Source: Thermoplasmata archaeon (GTDB lineage Archaea; Thermoplasmatota; Thermoplasmata; Methanomassiliicoccales; Methanomethylophilaceae). Taken from it: a DNA stretch of 64,000 bases. The stretch covers positions 101,643-165,642 of the forward strand of contig SUSZ01000001.1 in the NCBI GenBank assembly GCA_015063165.1, in the 5' to 3' direction. The notes beneath the pieces were generated by a model. That model was not told where the DNA came from, did no database searches, and saw nothing but the letters and a program-made list of their open reading frames with translations. Below are positions 51,661-60,233 of the stretch, piece by piece; position 1 is the stretch's first letter; each line of letters opens with the position of its first letter. A program made the position numbers and the translations under genes.

Positions 51661-52608
51661 TCAGAAGTCGGAGAGCTTTATGAGCTTCTCCCAGCGCCTG
51701 TCGACCTCGCCCTGGATGGACTCGATGACGGGCTCCCATCTGTCCTGCAGAAGGTGCTTGAACCTTCCCTGGGCCTTGATCCAGTCCAGGACAGGCTTCT
51801 TCTCCGCCTTTCCGTCGGCGATCCTGGCGCTCTCGGCGGTCAGGGCGTACTCGCCGTTGACGACCTCGTACAGAGGCCAGACGCAGGTCTCGACGGCCAG
51901 CTTGGCCATGGCGATGGTGTCCTCGGATGCGAACCTCCAGCCCCTGGGGCAGGGAGAGACGGCGTTGATGAAGCTGGGCCCGTCGGCGTTGAATCCCTTG
52001 GAGGCCTTGGTCACGGTGTCCCTCCAGTTATGGGGGGAGACCTGGGCGACGTAGGGGATGTTATGGGCGACGAGGATGGCGGTGAGGTCCTTGGGGAACT
52101 CCTTCTTTCCGGAGGCCATGGAACCTGCCCAGGAGGTCGTGGTGGACGCACCCATTCCGGTCGCGGAGGACCTCTGGATACCGGTGTTCATGTACGCCTC
52201 GTTGTTGAGACAGACGTACATCATCTTGTGCCCCCTCTCCATCGCTCCGGACAGGGCCTGGAGACCGATATCGTAGGTGGCACCGTCTCCGGCGAAGTTC
52301 ACGAACTTGATGTCCTCGGAGATCTTTCCCTTCTTCCTGAGCGCGACGTAGGCGGTCTCGACACCAGCGCAGGTAGCGGCTCCGTTCCCGAACGCGGTGT
52401 GGATGTACGGGGTGTTCCAGGAGGTGTACGGGAAGATGGTCGTGGATACCTCGAAGCAACCGGTGGATCCGGACACGATTACGGGGCTCTCGGTTCCCAT
52501 GAGTATCTGCTTCGCGATGATGGACTCTCCGCATCCGGCGCAGAGCCTGTGCCCGCTCGCGAGCCTTACGGGCATCTTAGTGAGATCCTTCAGAGACAGA
52601 GAGGTCAT
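51661..52608 (-). CDS. porB: pyruvate:ferredoxin oxidoreductase beta subunit
   Basis: A 315-residue thiamine-diphosphate-binding subunit. HRLCAGCGESII has two of the cluster-ligand Cys, and GDGATYDIGLQALSGAMERGHKMMYVCLNNEAYMNTG is the ThDP/Mg motif (GDG ... NNxxYMNTG). The ATG at 52608 overlaps the porA stop by 4 bases; the long frame upstream of it is a shadow of porA. In this organism the enzyme should mainly reduce acetyl-CoA plus CO2 to pyruvate for biosynthesis. Confidence 0.95.
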   Translation of the reverse strand: MTSLSLKDLTKMPVRLASGHRLCAGCGESIIAKQILMGTESPVIVSGSTGCFEVSTTIFPYTSWNTPYIHTAFGNGAATCAGVETAYVALRKKGKISEDIKFVNFAGDGATYDIGLQALSGAMERGHKMMYVCLNNEAYMNTGIQRSSATGMGASTTTSWAGSMASGKKEFPKDLTAILVAHNIPYVAQVSPHNWRDTVTKASKGFNADGPSFINAVSPCPRGWRFASEDTIAMAKLAVETCVWPLYEVVNGEYALTAESARIADGKAEKKPVLDWIKAQGRFKHLLQDRWEPVIESIQGEVDRRWEKLIKLSDF

Positions 52609-53768
52609 ATCTTCACCCCCAGGTAGGTGATCTTGGGAGCATCGCCGTTGACGACGTCGGTCATCACCTTCTTGAATCCGGCGACGGTGGCGTCTGCGCC
52701 TCCGAGACCGTAAATCACATTGAACATCTTGGGCAGCTTGTCGAGCTCGGTGCACGCAGCGGCGACTTCGGGGAACATGGGTCCGTAGGCTCCGATGCTG
52801 AGGTGCTTGTCGAACACGACGACTCCCTTCTTTCCGGCGAGAGCCTTGGCGAGAGCGTCTGCGGGCCAGGGCCTGAACACGCGAGGCATGAGGCATCCTG
52901 CCTTGATTCCGGCTTCGCGGAGCTCGTCGACGGTGGCCTTCATGGTCCCGAAAGAGGAACCGAGGACGACGGCGACGTACTCCGCGTCGTCGCAGCGGTA
53001 CTCGTCGATGAGGTGGTACTCCCTCCCGGTGAGCTCCTTGAACTCCGCGAACACCTGCTCGCAGACCTCGACCGCCTTCTCCATGGCCATGGCGGACTGC
53101 ACCTTGTGAGGGTAGTAGAAGTCTGGTCCGTCCATGTTTCCATGGGAGACGGGATGCTTGATGTCGAGCAGGGGGTACAGGGGCTTGAACTCGCCGACGA
53201 ACTTCCTGACGTCGGCGGTGTCGACCATGGTCATCCTCTCGATGGCGTGGGTGAGGATGAATCCGTCCAGATTGACCATGCAGGGCAGCTGGATGTCAGG
53301 GTGCTCCGCGATCCTGGGAGCGATGATGGACATGTCGTAAGCCTGCTGGACGTTCTCGGAGAAGAGCATGATCCAGCCGCAGTCGCGGGCGGACATGGCG
53401 TCTCCGTGGTCGTTGTTGATGTTGATGGGTCCGCTGACGGCCCTGTTGGCGACCGCCATGATCAGAGGGGTTCTCATGGCCGCGGTGATGGGGAGCATCT
53501 CCCACATGTACGCGAGTCCCTGGGAGGCGGTGGCGGTGAACGTCCTGGCTCCGGCGGACTCGGATGCGGTACAGAGGGTGAGCGCGGAGTGCTCGGACTC
53601 CACGCAGACGAACTCGGTGGTGACCTCTCCGTTCGCGACGTACTCGGCGAACTTCTCGACGATGATGGTCTGAGGGGTGATGGGGTAGGCGGCGCACACA
53701 TCGGGGTCGATCTGCTTCCATGCAAGTGCGACCGCGTTGTCTCCGTTGATTGCGATATCCATTTCCAT
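52605..53768 (-). CDS. porA: pyruvate:ferredoxin oxidoreductase alpha subunit
   Basis: A 387-residue subunit with the N-terminal NGDNAVALAWKQIDPDVCAAYPITPQT and SEHSALTLCTASESAGARTFTATASQGL regions of the pyruvate-binding domain. RAVSGPININNDHGDAMSARDCGW and the C-terminal VFRPWPADALAKAL are as in archaeal PorA. The start is an ATG with a GGAGG site overlapping the end of porD; an in-frame ATG two codons later is an alternative. It is the third gene of porGDAB. Confidence 0.95.
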   Translation of the reverse strand: MEMDIAINGDNAVALAWKQIDPDVCAAYPITPQTIIVEKFAEYVANGEVTTEFVCVESEHSALTLCTASESAGARTFTATASQGLAYMWEMLPITAAMRTPLIMAVANRAVSGPININNDHGDAMSARDCGWIMLFSENVQQAYDMSIIAPRIAEHPDIQLPCMVNLDGFILTHAIERMTMVDTADVRKFVGEFKPLYPLLDIKHPVSHGNMDGPDFYYPHKVQSAMAMEKAVEVCEQVFAEFKELTGREYHLIDEYRCDDAEYVAVVLGSSFGTMKATVDELREAGIKAGCLMPRVFRPWPADALAKALAGKKGVVVFDKHLSIGAYGPMFPEVAAACTELDKLPKMFNVIYGLGGADATVAGFKKVMTDVVNGDAPKITYLGVKI

Positions 53769-53770
53769 CT

Positions 53771-54046
53771 TCACTCCTCCTTCATCGTGATTGCCTTCTT
53801 GGGGCAGACCTTGGAGCAGATTCCGCAACCCTTGCAGTGCGTGAGCTTGATTCCGGACATCTTGTTGTCCCTGAACACGATGCTGTTGTCGGGGCAGTAG
53901 ATCCAGCAGGTCATGCAGTCGATGCACTTGTCCTGGTCGACGACCGGGACGAAACTTCTCCAGTCTCCGGTGTAGAACTGCTCCGAAGAACCGGGCTTCA
54001 AAATGCGTCCTCCGACCACGAGGTCGTTGGGATTAGCCATAACCAT
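53771..54046 (-). CDS. porD: pyruvate:ferredoxin oxidoreductase delta (ferredoxin-like) subunit
   Basis: A 91-residue protein with two 4Fe-4S motifs, CIDCMTCWIYCP and CKGCGICSKVCP, preceded by the WRSFVPVVDQDK segment typical of PorD. It carries electrons between the catalytic core and ferredoxin. It starts directly after the porG stop; an in-frame ATG two codons later is an alternative start. Confidence 0.95.
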   Translation of the reverse strand: MVMANPNDLVVGGRILKPGSSEQFYTGDWRSFVPVVDQDKCIDCMTCWIYCPDNSIVFRDNKMSGIKLTHCKGCGICSKVCPKKAITMKEE

Positions 54047-54604
54047 TCACTGCACCTCCGCATATCCTCTCTTAAGAGCAGAGAGATTCTTCACGATCAC
54101 CTTTTCCGAGAGCTTTCCGGTGAATTTGCTGGTGATCTGGTCCTCGAGCATGTCGTAGGGGACGATGGGGCATACCTTGACGAGGGCCCCGAGCATGATC
54201 GTGTTGACCATGGGCTTTCCGATCTCCTCGATGGAGATCTTGATGGCGTCGAGAGTGTGGCACTCCACATCGACTCCGAGGGCTTCCTTGAGCTCACTGG
54301 CCGAGCCTGCGTAGTTGGCCAGGATGATGGAATCCTTCTTGATCCCCTTGGCCACGTCGACCTTTCCTACGAGAGTCCCATCCATGATGATCACGATGTC
54401 AGGCTCGTAGACCTGGCTGTGAATCCTGATGGGCTTCTCGGAGATCCTGGTGAATCCCCTGATGGGGGCCCCCATCCTCTCCGGGCCGAACTCTGGGAAC
54501 GCCTTGACGTACTTTCCGGCGGCGATGGCGGTCTCGGCGAGGATCTCGTTCGCTGTGACGAGTCCCTGGCCTCCCCTTCCATGCCAACATATCTCCATGT
54601 CCAT
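54047..54604 (-). CDS. porG: pyruvate:ferredoxin oxidoreductase gamma subunit
   Basis: A 185-residue gamma subunit with MDMEICWHGRGGQGLVTANEIL at the N-terminus, the family start, then FPEFGPERMGAPIRGFTRISEKPI and NTIMLGALVKV. The open frame continues upstream to 54676, but the family begins at the ATG at 54604. A TATA-like GTTTAAAA (54641-54648, minus) lies about 37 bases upstream. It is the first gene of the porG-porD-porA-porB operon. Confidence 0.93.
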   Translation of the reverse strand: MDMEICWHGRGGQGLVTANEILAETAIAAGKYVKAFPEFGPERMGAPIRGFTRISEKPIRIHSQVYEPDIVIIMDGTLVGKVDVAKGIKKDSIILANYAGSASELKEALGVDVECHTLDAIKISIEEIGKPMVNTIMLGALVKVCPIVPYDMLEDQITSKFTGKLSEKVIVKNLSALKRGYAEVQ

Positions 54605-54950
54605 GAGTACCACTCTTGTTGACAGGATATAGGGGCATTGTTTTAAACCCTTTGCGTAGATTTTCGACTTTGCCATTTAATACGTACCGTCATCAACGAA
54701 AAAAGTTTGAAAATCGTTGTATTATTACGAATTTCGTATCCGTGAACGGAGATATCGTAACACCGTGAAACATCCTTTGACACAGACCCTTGAAACCGTC
54801 AGAAAACACCGTCTTTCTGGGCCTCCTACAACTGCGTAAAAAAATAAACCATATAAACAGTGAGCCGATTAGCGTTGATGTAAACCGACAGGGCGTGCCG
54901 AAAACCGCGCTCATGCACCCAAATCTCTTCCATAACGCGGGGTCATCCCA
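54605..54950. promoter_or_regulatory. divergent control region between porGDAB and ppsA
   Basis: 346 bases without a gene. The minus-strand TATA GTTTAAAA (54641-54648) serves porG. The plus-strand CCATATAAAC (54849-54858) serves ppsA and leaves a leader of about 70 bases. An A/T-rich stretch at 54700-54740 lies between. No riboswitch-like fold was recognised in the leader. The two gene sets make PEP from acetyl-CoA and may be controlled together from here. Confidence 0.5.
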
Positions 54951-57260
54951 ATGCAAAAGAAAATTGTCGATGTTAACGAGTTACACGTTGAAGATGTGCC
55001 CTTCGTGGGAGGCAAAGGAGCCAACCTCGGAGAGCTGACAAACGCCGGATTCCCCGTTCCGGAGGCATTCGTCCTCACTACGGTCGCTTATGACTATTTT
55101 ATCGATTCCAGCAAGATTTTCGATGCGATCAACAAGGAGATCGCCAAAATAGACAGAAACTCCGACGACAGCCTCGCCGCAGCTTCCGACAAGATCAGGA
55201 GCCTTTTCGAGGAGTACGAGATCCCCGTCGACCTGAGGGACGAGATCGTCGCCAAATACAAGGCGCTGTTCCCCAAGGGAAAGACCGGATTCGTCGCAGT
55301 GAGGTCCAGCGCCACCGCCGAGGACCTTCCCGACGCCAGCTTTGCCGGACAGCAGGAGACCTACCTCAACGTGAAGGACGAGGCGGACCTCTTCGACAAG
55401 ATCAGGAAATGCTGGTCCTCCCTGTTCACCGCGAGGGCCATCGCATACCGCGAGAAGCAGGGGTACTCCCACAGCGAGGTCAAGCTCGCCGTCGTCGTCC
55501 AGAGGATGGTCAACTCCGAGTTCTCCGGAATCATGTTCACGAAGAACCCCAACAACGGAGCCGACGAGATCATCATCGAGGCCGGATACGGGCTCGGAGA
55601 GGCGATCGTCGGAGGAGAGGTCACCCCCGACACCTACGTCGTCGACAAGGCCAAGAGGGACATCAAGAAGAAGATCGTCTCGACCCAGACCTGGAAGTAC
55701 ATCCGCGGCCCCAAGGGAGGAGTCGTCAAGGAGAACATGCCCGGGGACATGGTCAAGGCACAGAAGATCCCCGACAAGCGCGTCAGCGAGATCGCAGAGG
55801 TCGGACGCCAGATCGAGATCCACTACGACAAGCCCATGGACATGGAGTGGTGCGTCGAGAACGACAAGGTATACATCGTACAGGCGAGGCCCATCACCGT
55901 CACCGGGGACTCCGCCACCAACGAGTCCGTCGAATCCGCCACCTCCAGCGCGGACATCATAACCTCCGGACTGGGAGCCAGCCCCGGACTCGCCATGGGA
56001 AAGGTCGTCATCTACAAGGTAGGGATGAGCCTCGACGTCGTCAAGGACGGGGACATCCTCGTCACCGAGATGACCATGCCCGACATGGTCCCCGCCATGA
56101 GCAGGGCCGCCGGAATCGTCACCGACGAGGGAGGGATGACCTGCCACGCCGCGATCATCTCCAGGGAGCTCGGAACCCCCTGCGTCGTCGGAACCAGCAA
56201 CGCCACCCAGCTCCTGACCGACGGAATGGAGATCACCGTGGACGGAACCACCGGAACCGTCTACAAGGGAATCATCAAGAAGAAGGAGGAGGCCAAAACC
56301 GTCGCTCCCGCAGCCGTAGGAGAGTACGTCCCCATCACCGGGACCAAGGTCATGGTCAACATGTCCATGCCCTCGAAGGCCGAGGAGATCGCCCAGCTCC
56401 CCTGCGACGGAGTCGGACTGATGAGGATCGAGTTCCTCTTCACCAACTACATCGGAGAGCACCCCTGCGCGGTCATCGAGGAGGGAAGGACCCAGGAGCT
56501 CATCGACAAGCTCGTCGATGGAATCTCCACCGTCGCCAAGGCGTTCTACCCCAGGCCCATCACCCTCAGGACCTCCGACTTCAAGACCAACGAGTACCAC
56601 GACATGAAGGGCGGAGCGGACTACGAGCCCGACGAGGACAACCCCATGATCGGATGGAGAGGATGCTCCAGGTACGTCTCCGAGAGCTACCGCGAGGCGT
56701 TCATGTGCGAGCTCAAGGCCATCAAGAAGGTCAGGGACGAGCTCGGATTCAGGAACCTCAACATGATGCTGCCCTTCGTCAGGACCGTCGAGGAGGTCCA
56801 GGAGATCACCGAGATGATGAAGTGCGCCGGGCTGAAGAGGAGCAAGGACTTCAAGCTCTACTTCATGGCGGAGGTCCCCGTGAACATCTTCATGGCCGAC
56901 GAGTTCTGCAAGTACTGCGACGCGTTCTCCATCGGTTCCAACGACCTCACCCAGCTCACCATGGGCTGCGACAGGGACTCGGACATCCTCGGACGCATGG
57001 GATACTTCGACGAGAGGAACGAGGGAGTCAAGAGGGCCATCGCCCACCTGATCAAGGTCGCCCACGAGAACGGAAAGTTCGTGAGCATCTGCGGACAGGG
57101 ACCTTCCGTCTACCCCGAGTTCACCGAGTTCCTCGTGGAGCAGGGGATCGACTGCATCTCCCTGAATCCCGACACGTTCGTCAAGACCAAGAGGATCATC
57201 GCTTCCGCCGAGCAGAAGATCATCCTCAGGGACCTTAGGAACCTCAGGAACAAGCTCTGA
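54951..57260 (+). CDS. ppsA: phosphoenolpyruvate synthase
   Basis: A 769-residue PEP synthase (pyruvate, water dikinase). The ATP-grasp domain has GGKGANLGELTNAGFPVPEAF, VRSSATAEDLPDASFAGQQET and EAGYGLGEAIVGG. The swivel domain has GGMTCHAAIISRELGTPCVVGT with the phospho-accepting His399. The PEP-binding barrel has GLMRIEFLF, RTSDFKTNEY, GWRGCSRY, FMAEVPVNIFMADEF, FSIGSNDLTQLTMGCDRDS and the C-terminal CGQGPS. It is complete, and its strongly biased codons suggest high expression. Divergent from porGDAB. Confidence 0.96.
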   Translation: MQKKIVDVNELHVEDVPFVGGKGANLGELTNAGFPVPEAFVLTTVAYDYFIDSSKIFDAINKEIAKIDRNSDDSLAAASDKIRSLFEEYEIPVDLRDEIVAKYKALFPKGKTGFVAVRSSATAEDLPDASFAGQQETYLNVKDEADLFDKIRKCWSSLFTARAIAYREKQGYSHSEVKLAVVVQRMVNSEFSGIMFTKNPNNGADEIIIEAGYGLGEAIVGGEVTPDTYVVDKAKRDIKKKIVSTQTWKYIRGPKGGVVKENMPGDMVKAQKIPDKRVSEIAEVGRQIEIHYDKPMDMEWCVENDKVYIVQARPITVTGDSATNESVESATSSADIITSGLGASPGLAMGKVVIYKVGMSLDVVKDGDILVTEMTMPDMVPAMSRAAGIVTDEGGMTCHAAIISRELGTPCVVGTSNATQLLTDGMEITVDGTTGTVYKGIIKKKEEAKTVAPAAVGEYVPITGTKVMVNMSMPSKAEEIAQLPCDGVGLMRIEFLFTNYIGEHPCAVIEEGRTQELIDKLVDGISTVAKAFYPRPITLRTSDFKTNEYHDMKGGADYEPDEDNPMIGWRGCSRYVSESYREAFMCELKAIKKVRDELGFRNLNMMLPFVRTVEEVQEITEMMKCAGLKRSKDFKLYFMAEVPVNIFMADEFCKYCDAFSIGSNDLTQLTMGCDRDSDILGRMGYFDERNEGVKRAIAHLIKVAHENGKFVSICGQGPSVYPEFTEFLVEQGIDCISLNPDTFVKTKRIIASAEQKIILRDLRNLRNKL

Positions 57261-57270
57261 AAACAATAAC

Positions 57271-57290
57271 GGGGGAGAAATCCCCCTTTT
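57271..57290 (+). terminator. ppsA terminator with GAAA tetraloop
   Basis: GGGGGA-GAAA-TCCCCC followed by TTTT lies 10 bases after the ppsA stop. It is a 6-bp stem with a GNRA-type tetraloop and a U-run, a textbook terminator. Confidence 0.85.
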
Positions 57291-57321
57291 CAATTTAAAG
57301 TCGGAATGGCCAGGAGGGGGC

Positions 57322-58203
57322 TCATTCCTTTGTGATCGGATTTTCAGGAAGTCGCTGGTTCTCGCTCTCCATGAGCCTCTGGTTTATGCCGTCGGCCTGC
57401 TCGCTCGCCAGGAGCATGGTGGCCGCTTCCATGAAGGGGTGCTTCCCGTCGTTCTTGATCATGACGTCCTCCAAGGACTTCAGCCCCCAGCGCTCTGCGG
57501 TCTTCTCCAGGCCCAGCTTCACGTCCAGGTCGTTGGGTACCAGCACGGTGGCCTTGAGCGTCTTGTAGCCCAGCTCCTTGGCCGCCATGACCCTGTGGTG
57601 CCCGTCGACCAGCAGATATCCGTTGCGCCTCTTGATCATGATGAGAGGCTCGTTGAGGCCCCTCTTGAGCTCGTACTGCCTTCCGGCCAGCTCGTCCAGG
57701 TAGACCTCCTTCTGGGTGGGTATGATCTTCTCCACGGGGACGTCGACTATTCCAGGGGTCACCCTGATCTTGACGTCGTTGTACTTCTCCAGGAAGGCCT
57801 TGACGGAATCCACCTTGCTCTGGCGGGTCTTCTCTATATGGGATCTCACGACGTCGATATTGGAGATGATCCCCACGACCTTCTTCGTGTTCTCGTCGAC
57901 GACTGGCAGATTCCTGATGCCGTAGCGGAACAGGATGCGGGTCGCATCGCTGATGGACATGGAGGGCGTGGCACAGAAGGAGCCGCTCCTGATGACGTTC
58001 CTGATCTTCTCGTTGGGCCTGTCCATGTATCCGAGGAGATCCTTAGCCGTTACGAACCCGAGGAGGTAATCGTTCTCCACTATGGGGAATCCGTGGAAGC
58101 TGGAGTTGATGAGTGCCTGCCTCACTTCCTCCACGGTCATGTCCGGCGTAACGAAACGGACCTTCTCTCTCGGAACCATGTAGTCCTTTACAGTGTCTGC
58201 CAT
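57322..58203 (-). CDS. CBS-pair protein fused to a ParB/SerK-like domain
   Basis: A 293-residue protein. Two CBS motifs lie in the first about 125 residues (MVPREKVRFVTPDMTVEEVRQAL, FPIVENDYLLGFVTAKDLL; then ATPSMSISDATRILFRYGIRNLPVVDENTKKVVGIISNIDVV). A ParB-fold segment follows with VPVEKIIPTQ and the nucleotide-site YLLVDGHHRVMAAKELGYK. In archaea a ParB-fold protein with a similar DGHHR box (SerK of Thermococcus) is an ADP-dependent serine kinase, whereas bacterial ParB is a CTPase. Here the CBS pair would sense adenine nucleotides or SAM and control the catalytic half. No parA gene or centromere-like repeat is nearby, so chromosome segregation is the less likely role. Confidence 0.78.
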   Translation of the reverse strand: MADTVKDYMVPREKVRFVTPDMTVEEVRQALINSSFHGFPIVENDYLLGFVTAKDLLGYMDRPNEKIRNVIRSGSFCATPSMSISDATRILFRYGIRNLPVVDENTKKVVGIISNIDVVRSHIEKTRQSKVDSVKAFLEKYNDVKIRVTPGIVDVPVEKIIPTQKEVYLDELAGRQYELKRGLNEPLIMIKRRNGYLLVDGHHRVMAAKELGYKTLKATVLVPNDLDVKLGLEKTAERWGLKSLEDVMIKNDGKHPFMEAATMLLASEQADGINQRLMESENQRLPENPITKE

Positions 58204-58387
58204 CAGCCCCCTGGATGGAATCCTGTTGAGTTAAACGTTATGACCTTCCGCCTGGCTCCGGAACATGATGCGTCATGTCTGGAGGCGACTTAACGCAGTT
58301 ATTAATACAAAACTCCCGATAGAGGGAACCACAACGAAGTCCCGGGACAAGCTGGAACCGCCTGCCTTGGGAACATGAGGTTCTAAA

Positions 58388-59215
58388 ATGGCCGCACCTT
58401 TGCTAACAGAAGAGAGCATCCGGGAAGAGACCGCTATCCAGGATACCCTCAAGAACATCAAGCACGTCATCATCGTAATGAGCGGAAAGGGCGGAGTCGG
58501 TAAGAGCACCGTTTCGTCCAATCTCGCCATGTCCCTCTCAATGAAGGGTTTCAAGACCGGAGTCATGGACATCGACATCACCGGGCCCAACATCCCCAAG
58601 ATGTTCGCCGTCGAGGACAGGCAGCTCATGGTGGAGAACGAGAAGCTCATCCCCGTAGCCATCCCTCCCTCCCTGAAGCTCATGTCCATGGCGTTCCTCC
58701 TGCAGTCCAAGGACACCCCTGTCCTCTGGCGCGGACCTGTCAAGATGGGAGCCATCAAGCAGTTCATCGAGGACGTCAACTGGGGGGACCTCGACTATCT
58801 GGTCATCGACATGCCTCCCGGAACCGGAGACGAGGCCCTGTCCATCGTCCAGCTGATCCCCAAGGCGGACGGGATGGTCATCGTCACCACGCCTCAGGAC
58901 GTCGCTCTGCTCGACAGCAGGAAGTCCCTGGTGTTCGGAGCCGAGACCAACATCCCCATCATCGGGATCATCGAGAACATGAGCGGATTCGTCTGCCCCC
59001 ACTGCGGAGAGGTCACCAACATCTTCAAGACCGGAGGAGGAGAGGCCACCGCCAAAGAGATGAACGTCCAGTTCCTCGGACGCATCCCCATCGAGCCCGG
59101 AATAGTCGATGCCGGAGACTCCGGTATCCCAATAGTCCTGGGACACCCCGATTCCGCATCCGCCAAGGCTTTCGGCACCATCGTCGACAAGATAGTCAAG
59201 ACGGTCGATAACTGA
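58388..59215 (+). CDS. Mrp/NBP35-family iron-sulfur cluster carrier ATPase
   Basis: A 275-residue Mrp/NBP35 ATPase with the deviant Walker A SGKGGVGKSTVSSNLA, MDIDITGPNIPKMF, the DYLVIDMPPGTGDEALS switch region and the C-terminal CPHC pair (VCPHCGEVTNIF) that holds a cluster between two monomers. It is a carrier for assembling 4Fe-4S proteins, which methanogens need in quantity. The stop overlaps the NifX-like start by one base (TGATG). A TATA-like TTATTAATACAAA lies about 75-90 bases upstream. Confidence 0.9.
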   Translation: MAAPLLTEESIREETAIQDTLKNIKHVIIVMSGKGGVGKSTVSSNLAMSLSMKGFKTGVMDIDITGPNIPKMFAVEDRQLMVENEKLIPVAIPPSLKLMSMAFLLQSKDTPVLWRGPVKMGAIKQFIEDVNWGDLDYLVIDMPPGTGDEALSIVQLIPKADGMVIVTTPQDVALLDSRKSLVFGAETNIPIIGIIENMSGFVCPHCGEVTNIFKTGGGEATAKEMNVQFLGRIPIEPGIVDAGDSGIPIVLGHPDSASAKAFGTIVDKIVKTVDN

Positions 59216-59568
59216 TGAAGATCCTGGCGGTCTCGGAAGGGGAGTCGCTGGACTCCTACATAGCAGACGACTTCGGCCATGCGCCGTTCTTCCTGTTGGT
59301 GGACTCGGACACGCTGGACTACCACGTGATCGAGAACGAGTACATGGACTCGCCTTCGGGAGCAGGCGTCGCCGTAGCGGAGGCCATCGTATCTCTGGAA
59401 GCCGTCGACGTCGTCCTCACCGGAGGGATAGGCATGCATGGCATCGACATACTGTCCAAGGCCGGGATCGAAATATCCTCGGACGAGGACGGGACGATCG
59501 AAGACTGCATCAAGGACTTCATGAGAAGATACGAGCGCAGAAAGCACTTCGAATCGCAGAACGATTGA
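59215..59568 (+). CDS. NifX/NifB-type (dinitrogenase Fe-Mo cofactor biosynthesis) family protein
   Basis: A 117-residue protein of the NifB/NifX/NafY small-domain family: MKILAVSEGESLDSYIADDFGHAPFFLLVD, then VVLTGGIGMHGIDILSKAGIEI. Members bind iron-sulfur cofactors and often sit beside Mrp ATPases in non-nitrogen-fixing archaea. Overlap with the Mrp gene suggests a partner in the same cluster-transfer step. Confidence 0.85.
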   Translation: MKILAVSEGESLDSYIADDFGHAPFFLLVDSDTLDYHVIENEYMDSPSGAGVAVAEAIVSLEAVDVVLTGGIGMHGIDILSKAGIEISSDEDGTIEDCIKDFMRRYERRKHFESQND

Positions 59569-59576
59569 AACAAACA

Positions 59577-59603
59577 GGGTCGTCCGTCGGGCGGCCCTTT
59601 TCT
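59577..59603 (+). terminator. terminator after the NifX-like gene
   Basis: GGGTCGTCC and GGGCGGCCC form a 9-bp stem (two G-U pairs) with a 3-base loop, followed by TTTTCT. It lies between convergent genes, just before the queE stop. Confidence 0.75.
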
Positions 59604-59605
59604 AT

Positions 59606-60232
59606 TCAGACTGCCCTGCGGTCGCCCCAAATTATCTTGTGGAGCTGAGGGAGCACCCTGGCATCCAGACCAGAGTCGAGGACGCGCGAGACCAGCCATT
59701 CGAGCTTCCCGGTTCCGCCTACAGGACCGAAGATGAGGTTCGTGTCCACGGAGTTCTCCTTGAGGAACTCCACGGCGAAATCGAAGTCGACGTCGTCGGC
59801 CACGATGAACTTCAGCTGGTCCTTGCGGGACAGGTAGCCGAGGTTGCTCTTGAGCATCCTGGACGTCATCCCGGACGAGGGGCACTTTATGTCCATGCTG
59901 ATCATGATGAGGGGGTCGTCAGGCACCTGGGAGAGGTCTGTCGCCCCGTTAGTCTCCAGGACGACCTGCTTGCCGGCAGCGACCATCATGCGGAGGAGCT
60001 CGGGCATGTCGGGCTGGAGCATGGGCTCGCCGCCTGTGACGCACACGTGAGGGCTGTCGCCGACCGCGTCCATGATCTCCTGAAGGGACATCTCCTTCCC
60101 TCCGTCCATGGAGTACTGGGTGTCGCACCATGCGCAGGAGAGGTTGCACCCGACCGTCCTCACGAAGAACGTCGGCATCCCCATCATCAGGCCTTCGCCC
60201 TGGATGGACTTGAAGCACTCGCAGATCCTCAT
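59606..60232 (-). CDS. queE: 7-carboxy-7-deazaguanine synthase (radical SAM)
   Basis: A 208-residue radical SAM enzyme. Its motif VGCNLSCAWCDTQYSMDGG contains CxxxCxxC, followed by VTGGEPMLQPD and VVLETNGA. It forms 7-carboxy-7-deazaguanine from 6-carboxytetrahydropterin on the way to preQ0. It is the last gene of queD-queC-queE, starting 1 base after queC. Confidence 0.93.
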   Translation of the reverse strand: MRICECFKSIQGEGLMMGMPTFFVRTVGCNLSCAWCDTQYSMDGGKEMSLQEIMDAVGDSPHVCVTGGEPMLQPDMPELLRMMVAAGKQVVLETNGATDLSQVPDDPLIMISMDIKCPSSGMTSRMLKSNLGYLSRKDQLKFIVADDVDFDFAVEFLKENSVDTNLIFGPVGGTGKLEWLVSRVLDSGLDARVLPQLHKIIWGDRRAV

Positions 60233-60233
60233 C

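Noticed and set aside
54981..57293. 770-residue open frame on the minus strand opposite ppsA
   Set aside because: It is a shadow caused by codon bias of the highly expressed ppsA. Its translation is Val/Leu/Asp-rich with no motif, and the plus-strand protein is an unmistakable PEP synthase.
57322..58203. Replication or partition locus because of the ParB-like domain
   Set aside because: There is no parA, cdc6/orc1 or repeated origin-like element nearby, and the CBS fusion points to a metabolic role.
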